Shown here: positions 53,688 to 63,697 of the stretch, one piece after another
Layout: each line of letters starts with the position of its first letter
How positions within the stretch are numbered: position 1 is the first letter of the stretch
Assembly: GCF_962719845.1 (NCBI RefSeq)
Contig: NZ_CAUIYF010000006.1
Span: 1-64,000, forward strand
Length of the DNA stretch: 64,000 nucleotides
Reading direction: 5' to 3'
DNA from: Neisseria uirgultaei
GTDB taxonomy: Bacteria; Pseudomonadota; Gammaproteobacteria; Burkholderiales; Neisseriaceae
Made by a program: the position numbers and the translations under genes
The notes under the pieces: generated by a model
Told to the model about the DNA's origin: nothing
Seen by the model: the letters and a program-made list of their open reading frames with translations, nothing else
Database searches by the model: none

Positions 53688-54581
53688 ATGGTAACGTTTT
53701 CAAAAATCAGATCACTTTTGGCAATCGCCGCTGCCGTGTTGCTTGCCGCCTGCGGTACGGCGGGAAACAATGCCGCCCGCAAGCCGGTGCAAACCGCCAA
53801 ACCCGCCGCAGTGGTCGGTTTGGCACTCGGTGGCGGTGCATCTAAAGGATTTGCCCATATAGGCATTATTAAGGTTTTGAAAGAAAACGGTATTCCTGTG
53901 AAGGTGGTTACCGGCACATCGGCAGGTTCGATAGTCGGCACCCTTTTTGCATCGGGTATGTCGCCCGACCGCCTTGAATTGGAAGCCGAGATTTTAGGTA
54001 AAACGGATTTAGTCGATTTAACCTTGTCCACCAGTGGTTTTATCAAAGGCGAAAAGCTGCAAAATTACATCAACCGAAAAGTCGGCGGCAGGCAGATTCA
54101 GCAGTTTCCCATCAAATTTGCCGCCGTTGCCACTGATTTTGAAACCGGCAAGGCCGCCGCTTTCAATCAGGGGAATGCCGGGCAGGCGGTTCGTGCTTCC
54201 GCAGCCATTCCCAATGTGTTCCAGCCAGTCATCATCGGCAGGCACAAATATGTTGACGGCGGCCTGTCGCAGCCCGTGCCCGTCAGTGCCGCCCGGCGGC
54301 AGGGAGCGGATTTCGTGATTGCCGTCGATATTTCCGCACGTCCGAGCAAAAATGTCGGTCAAGGTTTCTTCTCTTATCTCGATCAGACGCTGAACGTAAT
54401 GAGCGTTTCCGCGTTGCAAAATGAGTTGGGGCAGGCGGATGTGGTTATCAAACCGCAGGTTTTGGATTTGGGTGCAGTCGGCGGTTTCGATCAGAAAAAA
54501 CGCGCCATCCGGTTGGGCGAGGAGGCAGCGCGTGCCGCATTGCCTGAAATCAAACGTAAACTGGCGGCATACCGTTATTGA
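53688..54581 (+). CDS. Patatin-like phospholipase lipoprotein
   Basis: The 297-residue precursor has a lipobox (LAAC near residue 19-22) and a patatin domain with the oxyanion GGGASKGFAHIG near 46, nucleophile GTSAGS near 77 and catalytic DGG near 190. It may hydrolyse phospholipids in the periplasm or outer membrane. The ATG at 53688 has better spacing from AAGGA than the one at 53679. Confidence 0.88.
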   Translation: MVTFSKIRSLLAIAAAVLLAACGTAGNNAARKPVQTAKPAAVVGLALGGGASKGFAHIGIIKVLKENGIPVKVVTGTSAGSIVGTLFASGMSPDRLELEAEILGKTDLVDLTLSTSGFIKGEKLQNYINRKVGGRQIQQFPIKFAAVATDFETGKAAAFNQGNAGQAVRASAAIPNVFQPVIIGRHKYVDGGLSQPVPVSAARRQGADFVIAVDISARPSKNVGQGFFSYLDQTLNVMSVSALQNELGQADVVIKPQVLDLGAVGGFDQKKRAIRLGEEAARAALPEIKRKLAAYRY

Positions 54582-54683
54582 CGCTATGCCGTCTGAACGT
54601 GTTTCCAGAAGGCTTTATCCATAGAAAAAAATACCCGAATCCCGTACAATACGCCCCTAAAATTTTGAAAGAACAAAAGAATC

Positions 54684-55787
54684 ATGGAAGCCGAAGTAAT
54701 CAACCAGCTTAACAATACACTGAACGACTTGGAGAAGCGCAGCGAAGACATCCGCGTCTATATGGACTATCAGGGCAAGAAAGACCGATTGGAAGAAGTC
54801 ATCGGCCTCTCCGAAGACCCGGAACTTTGGAATGACCCGAAACGCGCCCAAGAAATCGGCAAAGAGCGCAAAATCCTCGAAGGCATCGTGCTGACGCTGG
54901 ACAACATCGCTTCGGGCATTGAAGACAACCGCATGCTGATTGAAATGACCGTTGAAGAAAACGACGAAGAAGGTTTTACCGCCGTGCAGGAAGACGTGTC
55001 GGGACTGGAAAAACAGATGGCGGATTTGGAGTTCAAACGGATGTTCAACCAGCCTGCCGACCCGAACAACTGCTTTATCGACATCACCGCAGGCGCGGGC
55101 GGTACCGAAGCGGAAGACTGGGCGGGGATGCTGTTCCGTATGTACAGCCGCTACGCCGAGCGCAAAGGCTTCAAAATCGAAATCCTCGAAGAAGACGACG
55201 GCGAAATCGCAGGCATCAACCGCGCGACTATCCGAGTGGAAGGCGAATACGCTTATGGTTTGCTGCGTACCGAAACCGGCGTTCACCGCTTGGTGCGTTA
55301 CTCGCCGTTTGACTCGAACAACAAACGCCATACCTCGTTTGCCTCCGTGTTCGTTTACCCTGAAATCGACGATTCCATCGAAATCGAAATCAACCCCGCC
55401 GATTTGCGCATCGACACCTACCGTGCATCGGGCGCGGGCGGTCAGCACATCAATAAAACCGACTCCGCCGTGCGCATTACCCACGAGCCGACAGGGATTG
55501 TGGTGCAATGTCAAAACGACCGTTCGCAACACGCCAACAAAGCTGCTGCGATGGAAATGTTGAAATCCAAACTGTACGAATTGGAAATGCGCAAACGCAA
55601 CGAAGAGAAACAGGCGTTGGAAGAAGGCAAGTCCGATGTGGGTTGGGGCAGCCAAATCCGTTCGTACGTCTTGGACTCCTCACGCATTAAAGACTTGCGC
55701 ACAGGCTACGAAGTCGGCAACACCAAAGCCGTATTGGACGGCGATTTGGACGGCTTTATCGAAGCCAGCCTGAAACAGGGTGTGTAG
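54684..55787 (+). CDS. prfB: Peptide chain release factor 2
   Basis: RF2 terminates at UGA and UAA. The 367-residue protein has the SPF anticodon tripeptide (RYSPFDSN near residue 210) and the GGQ motif (GAGGQHINK near 252). The gene is one uninterrupted frame: the programmed frameshift site of E. coli prfB (near codon 25) is replaced by VYMDY with no in-frame UGA, so that autoregulation is absent. Confidence 0.97.
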   Translation: MEAEVINQLNNTLNDLEKRSEDIRVYMDYQGKKDRLEEVIGLSEDPELWNDPKRAQEIGKERKILEGIVLTLDNIASGIEDNRMLIEMTVEENDEEGFTAVQEDVSGLEKQMADLEFKRMFNQPADPNNCFIDITAGAGGTEAEDWAGMLFRMYSRYAERKGFKIEILEEDDGEIAGINRATIRVEGEYAYGLLRTETGVHRLVRYSPFDSNNKRHTSFASVFVYPEIDDSIEIEINPADLRIDTYRASGAGGQHINKTDSAVRITHEPTGIVVQCQNDRSQHANKAAAMEMLKSKLYELEMRKRNEEKQALEEGKSDVGWGSQIRSYVLDSSRIKDLRTGYEVGNTKAVLDGDLDGFIEASLKQGV

Positions 55788-55797
55788 TTTAGGCTGT

Positions 55798-55835
55798 ATG
55801 CCGTCTGAAGCCTGTGCCGCTTCAGACGGCATTTT
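55798..55835 (+). terminator. DUS inverted-pair terminator after prfB
   Basis: ATGCCGTCTGAAGC and its inverted copy with a 9-base loop, followed by TTTTT. Confidence 0.85.
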
Positions 55836-55847
55836 TGCGTTTCGTGT

Positions 55848-55853
55848 TATAAT
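55848..55853 (+). promoter_or_regulatory. -10 element of rnpB
   Basis: A perfect TATAAT eight bases before the RNA. The -35 region is poor and falls within the DUS hairpin. Confidence 0.5.
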
Positions 55854-55860
55854 CCGCGCC

Positions 55861-56226
55861 GCACACGGGACGGGCAGACAGTCGCCGCGTATCGCGTAAG
55901 GCATACGGGGAGGAAAGTCCGGGCTCCGCAGGGTAGAATGCCGGTTAACGGCCGGGCGCGGTAACGCGACGGAAAGTGGAACAGAAAGCAAAACCGCCGA
56001 TGGCTGCTTTGGCAGCACAGGCAAGGGTGAAAAGGTGCGGTAAGGGCGCACCGCGCATTTGGTAACAATATGCGGCAGGCCAAACCCCATTCGGAGCAAG
56101 ACCAAACAGAACGCAATGACGCTGCCCGCCGAGCGTTCGGGTAGGTTGCTTGAGCATACCGGCAACGGTATGCCTAGAGGAATGACTGTCCAAGACAGAA
56201 CCCGGCTTACCGCCTGTCCGGTGTGC
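55861..56226 (+). ncRNA. rnpB: RNase P RNA, class A
   Basis: The catalytic RNA that matures tRNA 5' ends. Conserved blocks are clear: GAGGAAAGTCCGGGCTCC at the 5' side, AGGGTAGAATGCCGG, and AGAGGAATGACTGTCC with AGAACCCGGCTTA at the 3' side. The 5' GCACACGGGACGGGC pairs with the 3' GCCTGTCCGGTGTGC to close helix P1, which sets the ends to within a few bases. Confidence 0.95.
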
Positions 56227-56238
56227 ATCCGACACGCA

Positions 56239-56282
56239 AATGCCGTCTGAAACCTGAAATACGGTTCAGACGGCATTTTTAT
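56239..56282 (+). terminator. DUS inverted-pair terminator of rnpB
   Basis: AT-DUS and its inverted copy with a T run, 12 bases after the RNA. Confidence 0.85.
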
Positions 56283-56296
56283 TTAGGCTGTGTTTT

Positions 56297-56451
56297 TATA
56301 GTGGATTAACAAAAACCGGTACGGCGTTGCCTCGCCTTAGCTCAAAGAGAACGATTCTCTAAGGTGCTGAAGCACCAAGTGAATCGGTTCCGTACTATTT
56401 GTACTGTCTGCGGCTTCGTCGCCTTGTCCTGATTTTTGTTAATCCACTATA
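56297..56451. repeat. Correia element (CREE), 155 bp
   Basis: Complete copy with both TATAGTGGATTAAC termini and the full central palindromes. Confidence 0.95.
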
Positions 56452-56965
56452 TATTCCGTTGATGCAGCACTAATTTAGTCGGATAAAATGCCTTTTATTC
56501 AATAGAACCGGTTTCCGCCCAAGCGGAAATAAACGGCTATTTCCCTTGCAAACAGACGGAATCAGGCGGGTATTCAAATGACAATCGGCAGGCTCCGACC
56601 GGCTGTCGGGGCGGTTATTTCAGGGTGGGCGGAAGCCTGTCCTGAGTTTATGGCAAGGCAAAACGCAGAGACTGGATATTTTAAAAATTATTTAATAAAA
56701 ACAATAAAATATTTGCTTGCGTTCGCATAAAAAAGCCTTTATATATTTTACCCTTGCACCCGGTTGTTAAAAAAGGGGCAGAAAAGTAGTGCGCCTTTTT
56801 AATGAAGCACGCCATATAAAATTGAAACCGATATGGCGTTGCCCCACCTTGCCGTGATGATCTATTTGAGTTATCCGTTTGAGGTGCGCGGGTACGGTTT
56901 GGTTTCATTATGCGGAAAAATGCCGTCTGAAGGGTTCAGACGGCATCGGTGCATCGGGGCAGGAT
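56452..56965. other. Gene-free stretch with CREE-linked repeat
   Basis: No gene is supported. The segment 56512-56580 matches 14142-14200 (inverted TTTCCGCC/GGCGGAAA-type core, then CGGAATCA and CGGGTATTCAAA). The region around 56820-56905 looks like a decayed CREE (GGCGTTGCCCCACCTTGCCG). An AT-rich stretch lies at 56675-56760. Confidence 0.55.
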
Positions 56966-58423
56966 TTAGTCTGTGCCTTCGAGCATTTTGTTCAATTTGG
57001 GGACGAGCAGGAGCAGCAGGAAGCCTGTGGCTGCGCCGATGTAGAACAGCAGCCGGTAGAAGCCGATTTCGTCGCCCGCCTGATAGCCTTTTTCAAACAA
57101 TACGCCGCCCAAAGTGAAGCCTAATGAAAAGGCAAGGAAATTAAGGGCGACCATTTGGGTTTTGAATAAAGGCGGGGCGATTTTGGTGGAGATGGACAGC
57201 GCAATCGGGGAAATCATCAGTTCGCCTATCGTGATGGCGAGGACGATCAGTGCGAAAACCGCAATAGGCATCGGCGTGCCGGAGGAAATAAAGGGGACGA
57301 ATCCCAAAAACGACGCGCCGGTAACAAATACCGCCATAGCGAATTTCAGCGGGGTTTTGGGCTGTTTGCGCCCCATTTTTGTCCACATTGCCGCCATCAG
57401 TCCGGAAAACAGGATGACCCACAGGCTTTGCATAGAATCTTTCCAAGCGACGGGCACGGTAAACGAACCGATGGTGCGGTTGACGGTTTCGTCGAAATAG
57501 ACGGTTGCCACGGTGTAAATCTGAAACCAGACGGCCCAAAACATACAGATGGTCAGGAAAAGCGGGATGTAGGCGATGATGTGCCGTTTGTTGTCGGAAC
57601 TGACGTGGGGGTTGGTCAGCAGGCGGGCGAAATAGACGATGACGGCAAGGATGACGGTAGATAAGAGGATGCCGGAGAAATTGTCAAGGTTGACAAGCCC
57701 GGTTTTGATGGCGGTTGCAAGTGCGGCGATGAGAGCGATGCCGACGGCGGCCGCAGTTTTGCCCTGTCCTTTTGAAAGCGGATGGGGGACGGTGGGGTGG
57801 GGCAGGTTTTTACGTCCCAAGGAATAACGCCACAAGCCGAATGCCATACCGACCGCCGCCGCGCCGAAACCATAATGGAAACCGATGTTTTCCTGCAGCA
57901 GGCCGGTCAGCAGCGGGCCCAGGAAGCCGCCGATGTTGATGGCGATGTAGAAAATGGAAAATCCCGCATCGCGCAGCGGGCGCATTTCGTCCTGTTCGTA
58001 TAATGCGCCCACCATAGAACTGGCCGTAGATTTCACGCCGCCGCTGCCCAATGCGATGAATATCAGCCCGATTAAAAGGCCGTACAGGCCCGGGGCGGCG
58101 GCAAGGACGATGTGTCCGAGCATCACGACGATGCCCGAGAGGAAGAGGGTTTTTTCCGCTCCCCATACGCGGTCGGCAAACCACGCGCCCAAAATGGTGG
58201 ACAGGTACACGCTGCCGCTGTATGCGCCGACAATGCCGCCGGCGAGGGTTTTGTCTATGCCCAAGCCGCCTTTGTCGGCGGTGTAATAGAGGTAAATCAG
58301 CAGGATGCCCTGCATTCCGTAAAATGAAAAACGTTCCCACAATTCGATATGGAAGAGGGTGGAAAGCTGGAAAGGGTGGCCGAAGAATGTTTTTTCTCCG
58401 GTGGGGGCGGGATGTCGGGACAT
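56966..58423 (-). CDS. Proton-dependent oligopeptide (POT/PTR2) transporter
   Basis: The 485-residue inner-membrane protein has 12-14 helices and the POT motif IELWERFSFYGMQGIL near residue 26 (ExxERFxYYG), plus the FSIFYIAINIGGFLGPLL segment near 155. It imports di- and tripeptides with protons. AGGAGAA precedes the ATG. Confidence 0.93.
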   Translation of the reverse strand: MSRHPAPTGEKTFFGHPFQLSTLFHIELWERFSFYGMQGILLIYLYYTADKGGLGIDKTLAGGIVGAYSGSVYLSTILGAWFADRVWGAEKTLFLSGIVVMLGHIVLAAAPGLYGLLIGLIFIALGSGGVKSTASSMVGALYEQDEMRPLRDAGFSIFYIAINIGGFLGPLLTGLLQENIGFHYGFGAAAVGMAFGLWRYSLGRKNLPHPTVPHPLSKGQGKTAAAVGIALIAALATAIKTGLVNLDNFSGILLSTVILAVIVYFARLLTNPHVSSDNKRHIIAYIPLFLTICMFWAVWFQIYTVATVYFDETVNRTIGSFTVPVAWKDSMQSLWVILFSGLMAAMWTKMGRKQPKTPLKFAMAVFVTGASFLGFVPFISSGTPMPIAVFALIVLAITIGELMISPIALSISTKIAPPLFKTQMVALNFLAFSLGFTLGGVLFEKGYQAGDEIGFYRLLFYIGAATGFLLLLLVPKLNKMLEGTD

Positions 58424-58670
58424 AAAGGTTCTCCTAAAAGATTTTCTCTCAATGCCGTCTGAAACGGATGCGGACGGCGGCGGTGTTTTTTGTATGAAAA
58501 TCGGTTTTTAACCGATATTTCATTCTTTGTCAAACGATGCGCTGCCGTTTTTGCGGTCGAATGTTTTTATATTTTTTTCAATTCAACGGATTGTATTTTA
58601 GAGTACGTGTTCCGATACGGCGCGGGTAAAGCCTTTTCAGTCAAGCGGCTTATCCGATAGGGCGGTTTTT

Positions 58671-58777
58671 TATAGTGGATTAAATTTAAACCAGTACGGC
58701 GTTGCCTCGCCTTGCCGTACTATTTGTACTGTCTGCGGCTTCGTCGCCTTGTCCTGATTTAAATTTAATCCACTATA
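58671..58777. repeat. Correia element, 107-bp form
   Basis: Termini TATAGTGGATTAAATTTAAA (variant) in inverted orientation. The internal 50-base block is absent. Confidence 0.93.
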
Positions 58778-58827
58778 CTTAGATGGAAAATCACCGCCTT
58801 ATATATCCGCCACGCCGAAGGGCGCAT

Positions 58828-58982
58828 TATAGTGGATTAACAAAAACCAGTACGGCGTTGCCTCGCCTTAGCTCAAAGAGAACGATTCTCTAAGGTGCTG
58901 AAGCACTAAGTGAATCGGTTCCGTACTATTTGTACTGTCTGCGGCTTCGTCGCCTTGTCCTGATTTTTGTTAATCCGCTATA
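58828..58982. repeat. Correia element, 155 bp
   Basis: Complete element; the right terminus is AATCCGCTATA, one base off. Confidence 0.93.
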
Positions 58983-59008
58983 AAGACCGTCGGGCATCTG
59001 CAGCCGTC

Positions 59009-59104
59009 ATTCCCGCGCAGGCGGGAATCTAGACCTTAGAACAACAGCAATATTCAAAGATTATCTGAAAGTCCGAGATTCTAGATTCCCGCTTTCGCGG
59101 GAAT
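59009..59104. repeat. Two dRS3 elements
   Basis: ATTCCC-N8-GGGAAT at 59009-59028 and 59085-59104, flanking a 56-base unit. Confidence 0.9.
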
Positions 59105-59147
59105 GACGAAAGGTTGCGGGAATGACGAAAGGTTGCGGGAATGACGG
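59099..59147. repeat. 19-base tandem repeat
   Basis: GGGAATGACGAAAGGTTGC occurs twice in full (59099-59117, 59118-59136) and partly a third time, an expansion from the end of a dRS3. Confidence 0.85.
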
Positions 59148-59202
59148 TTCGGGCATTCCTTAAATTACCCGTGTATCGCTGTAAATCTTAGAGATGGCGG
59201 AA

Positions 59203-59357
59203 TATAGCGGATTAACAAAAACCGGTACGGCGTTGCCTCGCCTTAGCTCAAAGAGAACGATTCTCTAAGGTGCTGAAGCACCAAGTGAATCGGTTCCGTA
59301 CTATTTGTACTGTCTGCGGCTTTGTCGCCTTGTCCTGATTTTTGTTAATTCACTATA
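59203..59357. repeat. Correia element, 155 bp
   Basis: Complete element with single-base changes in both termini (TATAGCGG and AATTCACTATA). Confidence 0.92.
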
Positions 59358-59473
59358 TCGATTCTGTTCCCTTGCAGGCGGTCGGCGGAAAAGCAGGTTT
59401 TCAAATGTCCGGTTTGGCGGCGCGCCTTTCAGACGGCATGGCGGCGGACAGTGCCATGCCGTCTGAAAACCGT

Positions 59474-62400
59474 TTATTTCCCTTTGCCGTTTCCGGCGGT
59501 GTCTTTTTTGTCCGAACCGAAGAGGCGGTCGAAACGTATGGTGTATGTCAGCTCGCCGCCCGACGAAAGGCTGCTGATACGGGCAACCGCCTGTATGGCG
59601 CGGGTCAGCCGGTAAATCAGTTTGACGGACTGTTCCGCGCTGGAGATGCCGTATTCGTAGCCGATGTAGAGTTTGCCGGTCAGTTGTTTGCCGACGGTCA
59701 GTACCTGTTCGGCGGGGTTGAGTTCGCCGGTTTGCGCGTTGCGGCTGCGCTTGCTGGTAAAGCCCAAATCATCCACCAGCCCGATGCGGTCGTTGATTTG
59801 TCCGGCAAGCAATGCGCCGGCGGCTGCAGACAGGGCGGCATTGTCGCCGCTGCTGCCGCTGCCGGCGCGGTTGAGGATGAGCCAGGAGAGCTTGTCTTTT
59901 TCACTCATCGGTTCGTTTGCCGTCAGTGTAATGCGCGGGCTGTTGAGGCTGCCCAATATTTCCACGCCCGCACCGACGGGGGAAAGTCGGCGTTCGGCGC
60001 GGATGTTGAGGTTGGGGTCGTTGAGCGGGCCGACAAAGGAGACCGTGCCTTTGGTAATGTCCAAATCCTGCCCGTATGCTTTATAACGCCCTTTGATGAC
60101 GCGGACCGTGCCCACGCCCCGCACGCTTCCGCCCGGTTGGGCGGTCAGGGTCAGTTTGCCGCCTATGGTAACGTCCGCGCCGTAGCCGGCGAAGCGGATG
60201 CTGTCATTGAGGTCTAAAATCAGGTTCATATTGACGGGGAGTGGTGCCGCCGCTTCTTTTTTGACTTCGCCCAATACGACGACATCGTCGCCGACGGACG
60301 GCATCGAGGATTTTTGCGAACCGAACAGCCCCTGATCCGTTTTAATCATCCCGGTAACGGATATGCCTTTTTGCGGCGAATAGCGCAGGCGGGTGTTGCC
60401 GGAAACCGTCAGGCGGCGGTTGGGGCGGGACAGGATGCGGTATTTGTCGAACACCGCGCCGATATCGACATCGGGTCCGCTGTTTTCCATACCGACCGTG
60501 CCGGAGAGTTCCGCCGTCCCTTCGTGCCGGAATTTCAGGCTGTCGATTACCCATTTCCTGCCCGCGATATGCGAACGCAGCGAACCGTTGTCCAAGATGA
60601 TGCCTTGGGTTTGGTTGCGGTAATAGAGCTTGTCGCCGTTGATGCTGCCGCCCAAGTGCGGGTCGGCGATGCTGCCGCCGAGGGTTACGGCGGCATTCAG
60701 GCTGCCTTTGACGGTTTGTCCGACGGGCAGGAAGTTGCGGAATGCTTCGGCATCGGCAACGGTCAGGTTGAGCCTGCCGCCTAAAGGCGCGGTATCGAAG
60801 GAGCGGCTTTGCCCGACGGTAATGTTGCCGTTGATTTTCCCGTAGTTGCTGCTGCCGTTGACGGCGGCGTTGACGGACGGAGAGCCTACCCGTCCGCCGA
60901 TTTGCGCGGAGGCATTCAGGCCGCCGGTAATGTTTTGCGCGGCGGCGGGCAGAAAGGGCTTCAATGCGCCCAAGTCGGGAAGGGAGGCGGTAATCCTGCC
61001 GCCGAGCGGTGCATTTGCCATATTGCCGCCGAAGGCGTTAGCGATGCCCAAATCGGCGTTAATCCGTCCGAAACGTGCGCCGCCGTCAATCAGGATTCCG
61101 ATGCGGTCGTTTTGAAAGCGCGTTTTCAGGGAAAATGCGTTCAAACCCAAAGCCTGACCGCCGGGCAATACGGCATCGCCGCTTTGTCGGCTGATATTGA
61201 GGTAGCCGCGCGCGTTACGCCCGTAGGCGACATCCCAGTCGCCGTTTAAAACCAGATTGTGTTCGACGGGCGGTTTAAAGAAATTGTGCAACTCGGCGAT
61301 GTGCAGTCCGTGTGCGCCGCCTTTTGCCGATATGCCGGTTTTTTTATCCCAAGAAAAGTGTTGCAGGTTGAGGCTGCCGCCCATTGCCTGCCAATTTGCC
61401 GTACTTGCCGCCACGCGTTCCGTACCGGCTTCGAGCGTCATACGGTTTTGCAGCTTGAGGTTGAACGCGCCGCCGATGTCGAAAACACTAATGCTGCCTT
61501 TCCATCGGGTAAGTTCTCTGTTGATACCGCCTGAAGCGTCCAAATCGAATTTGAACGGTTTGCCGTCCAGCGTCATGGCGGCGTGTGTGCGGATGCGGTG
61601 CTGCGCGCCCGTGCCTTCCAGCGTCAGGCCGGCGGTATCGATAACCGCCGCCCCACCCGACAGGGAAAGGCGGCTGCCTTTGATGTCGGCGCGTATCGGG
61701 CGGCTTGTGTCGGGCGAGCCTCTGAGGGTGAAATCGAGCGAACGGATGTCTGCCGCCTTACCGATGTGCAGGTTGCGCGCCGTGCCGGAAAGGTCAGTTT
61801 CAAAGGTTCGGATGCCGCCGTCCAAATCGCCGGAAAGGTGTCCGCGTACATTTAAAGCCCCCGCGAGTCCGAAACCGAAACGGGAGAGGTCGGGTGCGGT
61901 GATATTGAGGTTGAGCCGGTCGCCTTTTTTGCCGAAGCCGCCGTCTGTTTTAATAATGTTCTGTCCCAGCCGCAAATCGACGGCGGCGCGCGGAAGGTGG
62001 CGGGACTCGTAAATAATGTCGGCATGACCGTTAAGCGGTACACCGTTGAGTATGCTGGGGGAAAAACGCATTTTGCCTGCAAAATGCTCTTTTGCCAGTT
62101 CGCCTGCAAGGTTTATTGAGCCGTTGATATTGCCTGACGGAAGTTGCGGATCGATGCGCGAAGGGTCGAATGCGCGGGAACGGATGTCCAGCTTGAGCAG
62201 GCGGTCTTTAAACAGTTCGAGATAGCCTTGCGCGGTCAGGCTGCCTTGCCCTGCGGCGATGTTGACGGTGTCGAACACCAATTTCCGCTGTCCGTTTGCG
62301 GGGTCGCTTGTGATAGCGAGGCTGCCGTCCGTGCGCGCCGTGCCGGTGCTGAGTTGCCAAGAGATTTTGGGCGAGGCGGTCGTGCCGCCGATGCCGATGC

Positions 62401-63643
62401 TGCCGTCCAACCTGCCTTTGAACGCGGTTTGCAGAACGTCTTCCGCGCCGACGGAGTTGATGCCTATATTTAAATCGAGGATGTCTTTTTCGGTGTCGAT
62501 TTTGCCCGACAGCCTGATGCCGCCCCGTCCGAGCAGGGCGGCGGACGTATTGCCGATATGCACCGTGCCGTCCTGCCGGATGACAAAGCCGCCTAAAACC
62601 TGACGGACGGGGATGCCGTTGCGGTCGGCAAAGCCGGCTTTGGTGTTTTCCAAATCGAGCGAACCTTCCAGCGCGATGCCGTCTGAAAACGACGGGATGG
62701 CGGTCAGGTCGAAATTCAGTCCGGCATCGGGCAGGGAAGGCACGAAGGCGGCCGGATTGATGTTGAACCCTTTGACCAGTACTTCTTCCAATGTTTTATC
62801 CAATGATTCGGCAAACGGGTGGATGACGGATTTTCCCGAGAGGCGGATATTGCCGCCGTCGATCGCCAGTTCGGCGCGCACATCTTTCAGGCTGCCGCTC
62901 AGCCTCGCCGTACCGTGTATGGTTTCGCCTTTGAGTCCGCCTTTGGTGTAAATGGCGGTATCGAGGGCAAACGGTTTTTTCAAGCCGACCGAGACCGCCC
63001 CCGACGAACTGCTCCACGGGGTGTCGGCGGTTTTCAGGTCAAGGCGGTGTCCTTTGCGGTCGTAACGGTATGCCGCGTTGAGGCGTTCGAGATAGACGGT
63101 TTGTTTGTCAAAAGTTTTGCCTGCGCTGATTTTGCCCGTCTCGAAGCGGTCGAGATAGACGGCGGCAGGCAGGTCTATGCTGTCGGGAAGGCTGAGCGGA
63201 GGGCGTTCTTCTTTAGGCGGAGTCGGTTTGGTAACGATGGCGATGTCGCCGGCGGAAATTTCGGTAATGTGCAGGCTGCGGCGCATCAGTTCGGACGGTT
63301 TCCACGCGAAGCGGAAGCGGCTGATTTTAAGGTCTGCCCCCTCGGTTTCTATCGACCAGTTGTCGCCGTCGAAGCCGTCGAGCAGCGTGCCTTTGAGGTT
63401 TTGGGAGGAAATGTTTACGCCGAACCAAGACGGGATTTGGTACAGCCCGAAGCGCAAACCGGATTCCGTACCGGCGAGCCAGCCGAGGAAACATACTGCC
63501 AAAATCAGGACAGACAGCAGTGCCGCCGACAGCTTCAGCAGCGGGCGGCGTTTTTTTGCCGGCGGGGCGGGGCGGTGTTCAGACGGCATTTTGCGCGTGC
63601 CGTTTTCGGTCGGATCGGTATCTGTCGGTGCGGTATCGGTCAT
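59474..63643 (-). CDS. tamB: Translocation and assembly module protein TamB
   Basis: The 1389-residue inner-membrane-anchored protein spans the periplasm and works with TamA in outer-membrane assembly and lipid transport. It has a cytoplasmic Pro/Arg-rich N-terminus, one transmembrane helix (about 40-62), a very long repetitive beta region and the C-terminal TamB domain (about 1050-1389, ending in VRGVGTVRVIKGRYKAYG and TYTIRFDRLFGS). A DUS codes for MPSE near residue 19. The ATG at 63643 is chosen over the longer frame. Confidence 0.93.
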   Translation of the reverse strand: MTDTAPTDTDPTENGTRKMPSEHRPAPPAKKRRPLLKLSAALLSVLILAVCFLGWLAGTESGLRFGLYQIPSWFGVNISSQNLKGTLLDGFDGDNWSIETEGADLKISRFRFAWKPSELMRRSLHITEISAGDIAIVTKPTPPKEERPPLSLPDSIDLPAAVYLDRFETGKISAGKTFDKQTVYLERLNAAYRYDRKGHRLDLKTADTPWSSSSGAVSVGLKKPFALDTAIYTKGGLKGETIHGTARLSGSLKDVRAELAIDGGNIRLSGKSVIHPFAESLDKTLEEVLVKGFNINPAAFVPSLPDAGLNFDLTAIPSFSDGIALEGSLDLENTKAGFADRNGIPVRQVLGGFVIRQDGTVHIGNTSAALLGRGGIRLSGKIDTEKDILDLNIGINSVGAEDVLQTAFKGRLDGSIGIGGTTASPKISWQLSTGTARTDGSLAITSDPANGQRKLVFDTVNIAAGQGSLTAQGYLELFKDRLLKLDIRSRAFDPSRIDPQLPSGNINGSINLAGELAKEHFAGKMRFSPSILNGVPLNGHADIIYESRHLPRAAVDLRLGQNIIKTDGGFGKKGDRLNLNITAPDLSRFGFGLAGALNVRGHLSGDLDGGIRTFETDLSGTARNLHIGKAADIRSLDFTLRGSPDTSRPIRADIKGSRLSLSGGAAVIDTAGLTLEGTGAQHRIRTHAAMTLDGKPFKFDLDASGGINRELTRWKGSISVFDIGGAFNLKLQNRMTLEAGTERVAASTANWQAMGGSLNLQHFSWDKKTGISAKGGAHGLHIAELHNFFKPPVEHNLVLNGDWDVAYGRNARGYLNISRQSGDAVLPGGQALGLNAFSLKTRFQNDRIGILIDGGARFGRINADLGIANAFGGNMANAPLGGRITASLPDLGALKPFLPAAAQNITGGLNASAQIGGRVGSPSVNAAVNGSSNYGKINGNITVGQSRSFDTAPLGGRLNLTVADAEAFRNFLPVGQTVKGSLNAAVTLGGSIADPHLGGSINGDKLYYRNQTQGIILDNGSLRSHIAGRKWVIDSLKFRHEGTAELSGTVGMENSGPDVDIGAVFDKYRILSRPNRRLTVSGNTRLRYSPQKGISVTGMIKTDQGLFGSQKSSMPSVGDDVVVLGEVKKEAAAPLPVNMNLILDLNDSIRFAGYGADVTIGGKLTLTAQPGGSVRGVGTVRVIKGRYKAYGQDLDITKGTVSFVGPLNDPNLNIRAERRLSPVGAGVEILGSLNSPRITLTANEPMSEKDKLSWLILNRAGSGSSGDNAALSAAAGALLAGQINDRIGLVDDLGFTSKRSRNAQTGELNPAEQVLTVGKQLTGKLYIGYEYGISSAEQSVKLIYRLTRAIQAVARISSLSSGGELTYTIRFDRLFGSDKKDTAGNGKGK

Positions 63644-63697
63644 AATGTCTGTTTCAAAATGGTTTGCTGCAATGCCGTCTGAAGCGGCCATATCGGT

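Larger units (their letters stand above)
58424..59473. other. Repeat cluster between POT transporter and tamB
   Basis: No gene is supported in about 1 kb. It contains three CREEs, two dRS3 elements and a small 19-base tandem repeat (59099 onward), annotated separately. Confidence 0.8.

Noticed and set aside
59342..60217. A 291-codon frame opposite tamB
   Set aside because: Begins in a CREE and continues antisense to the conserved TamB C-terminal domain.
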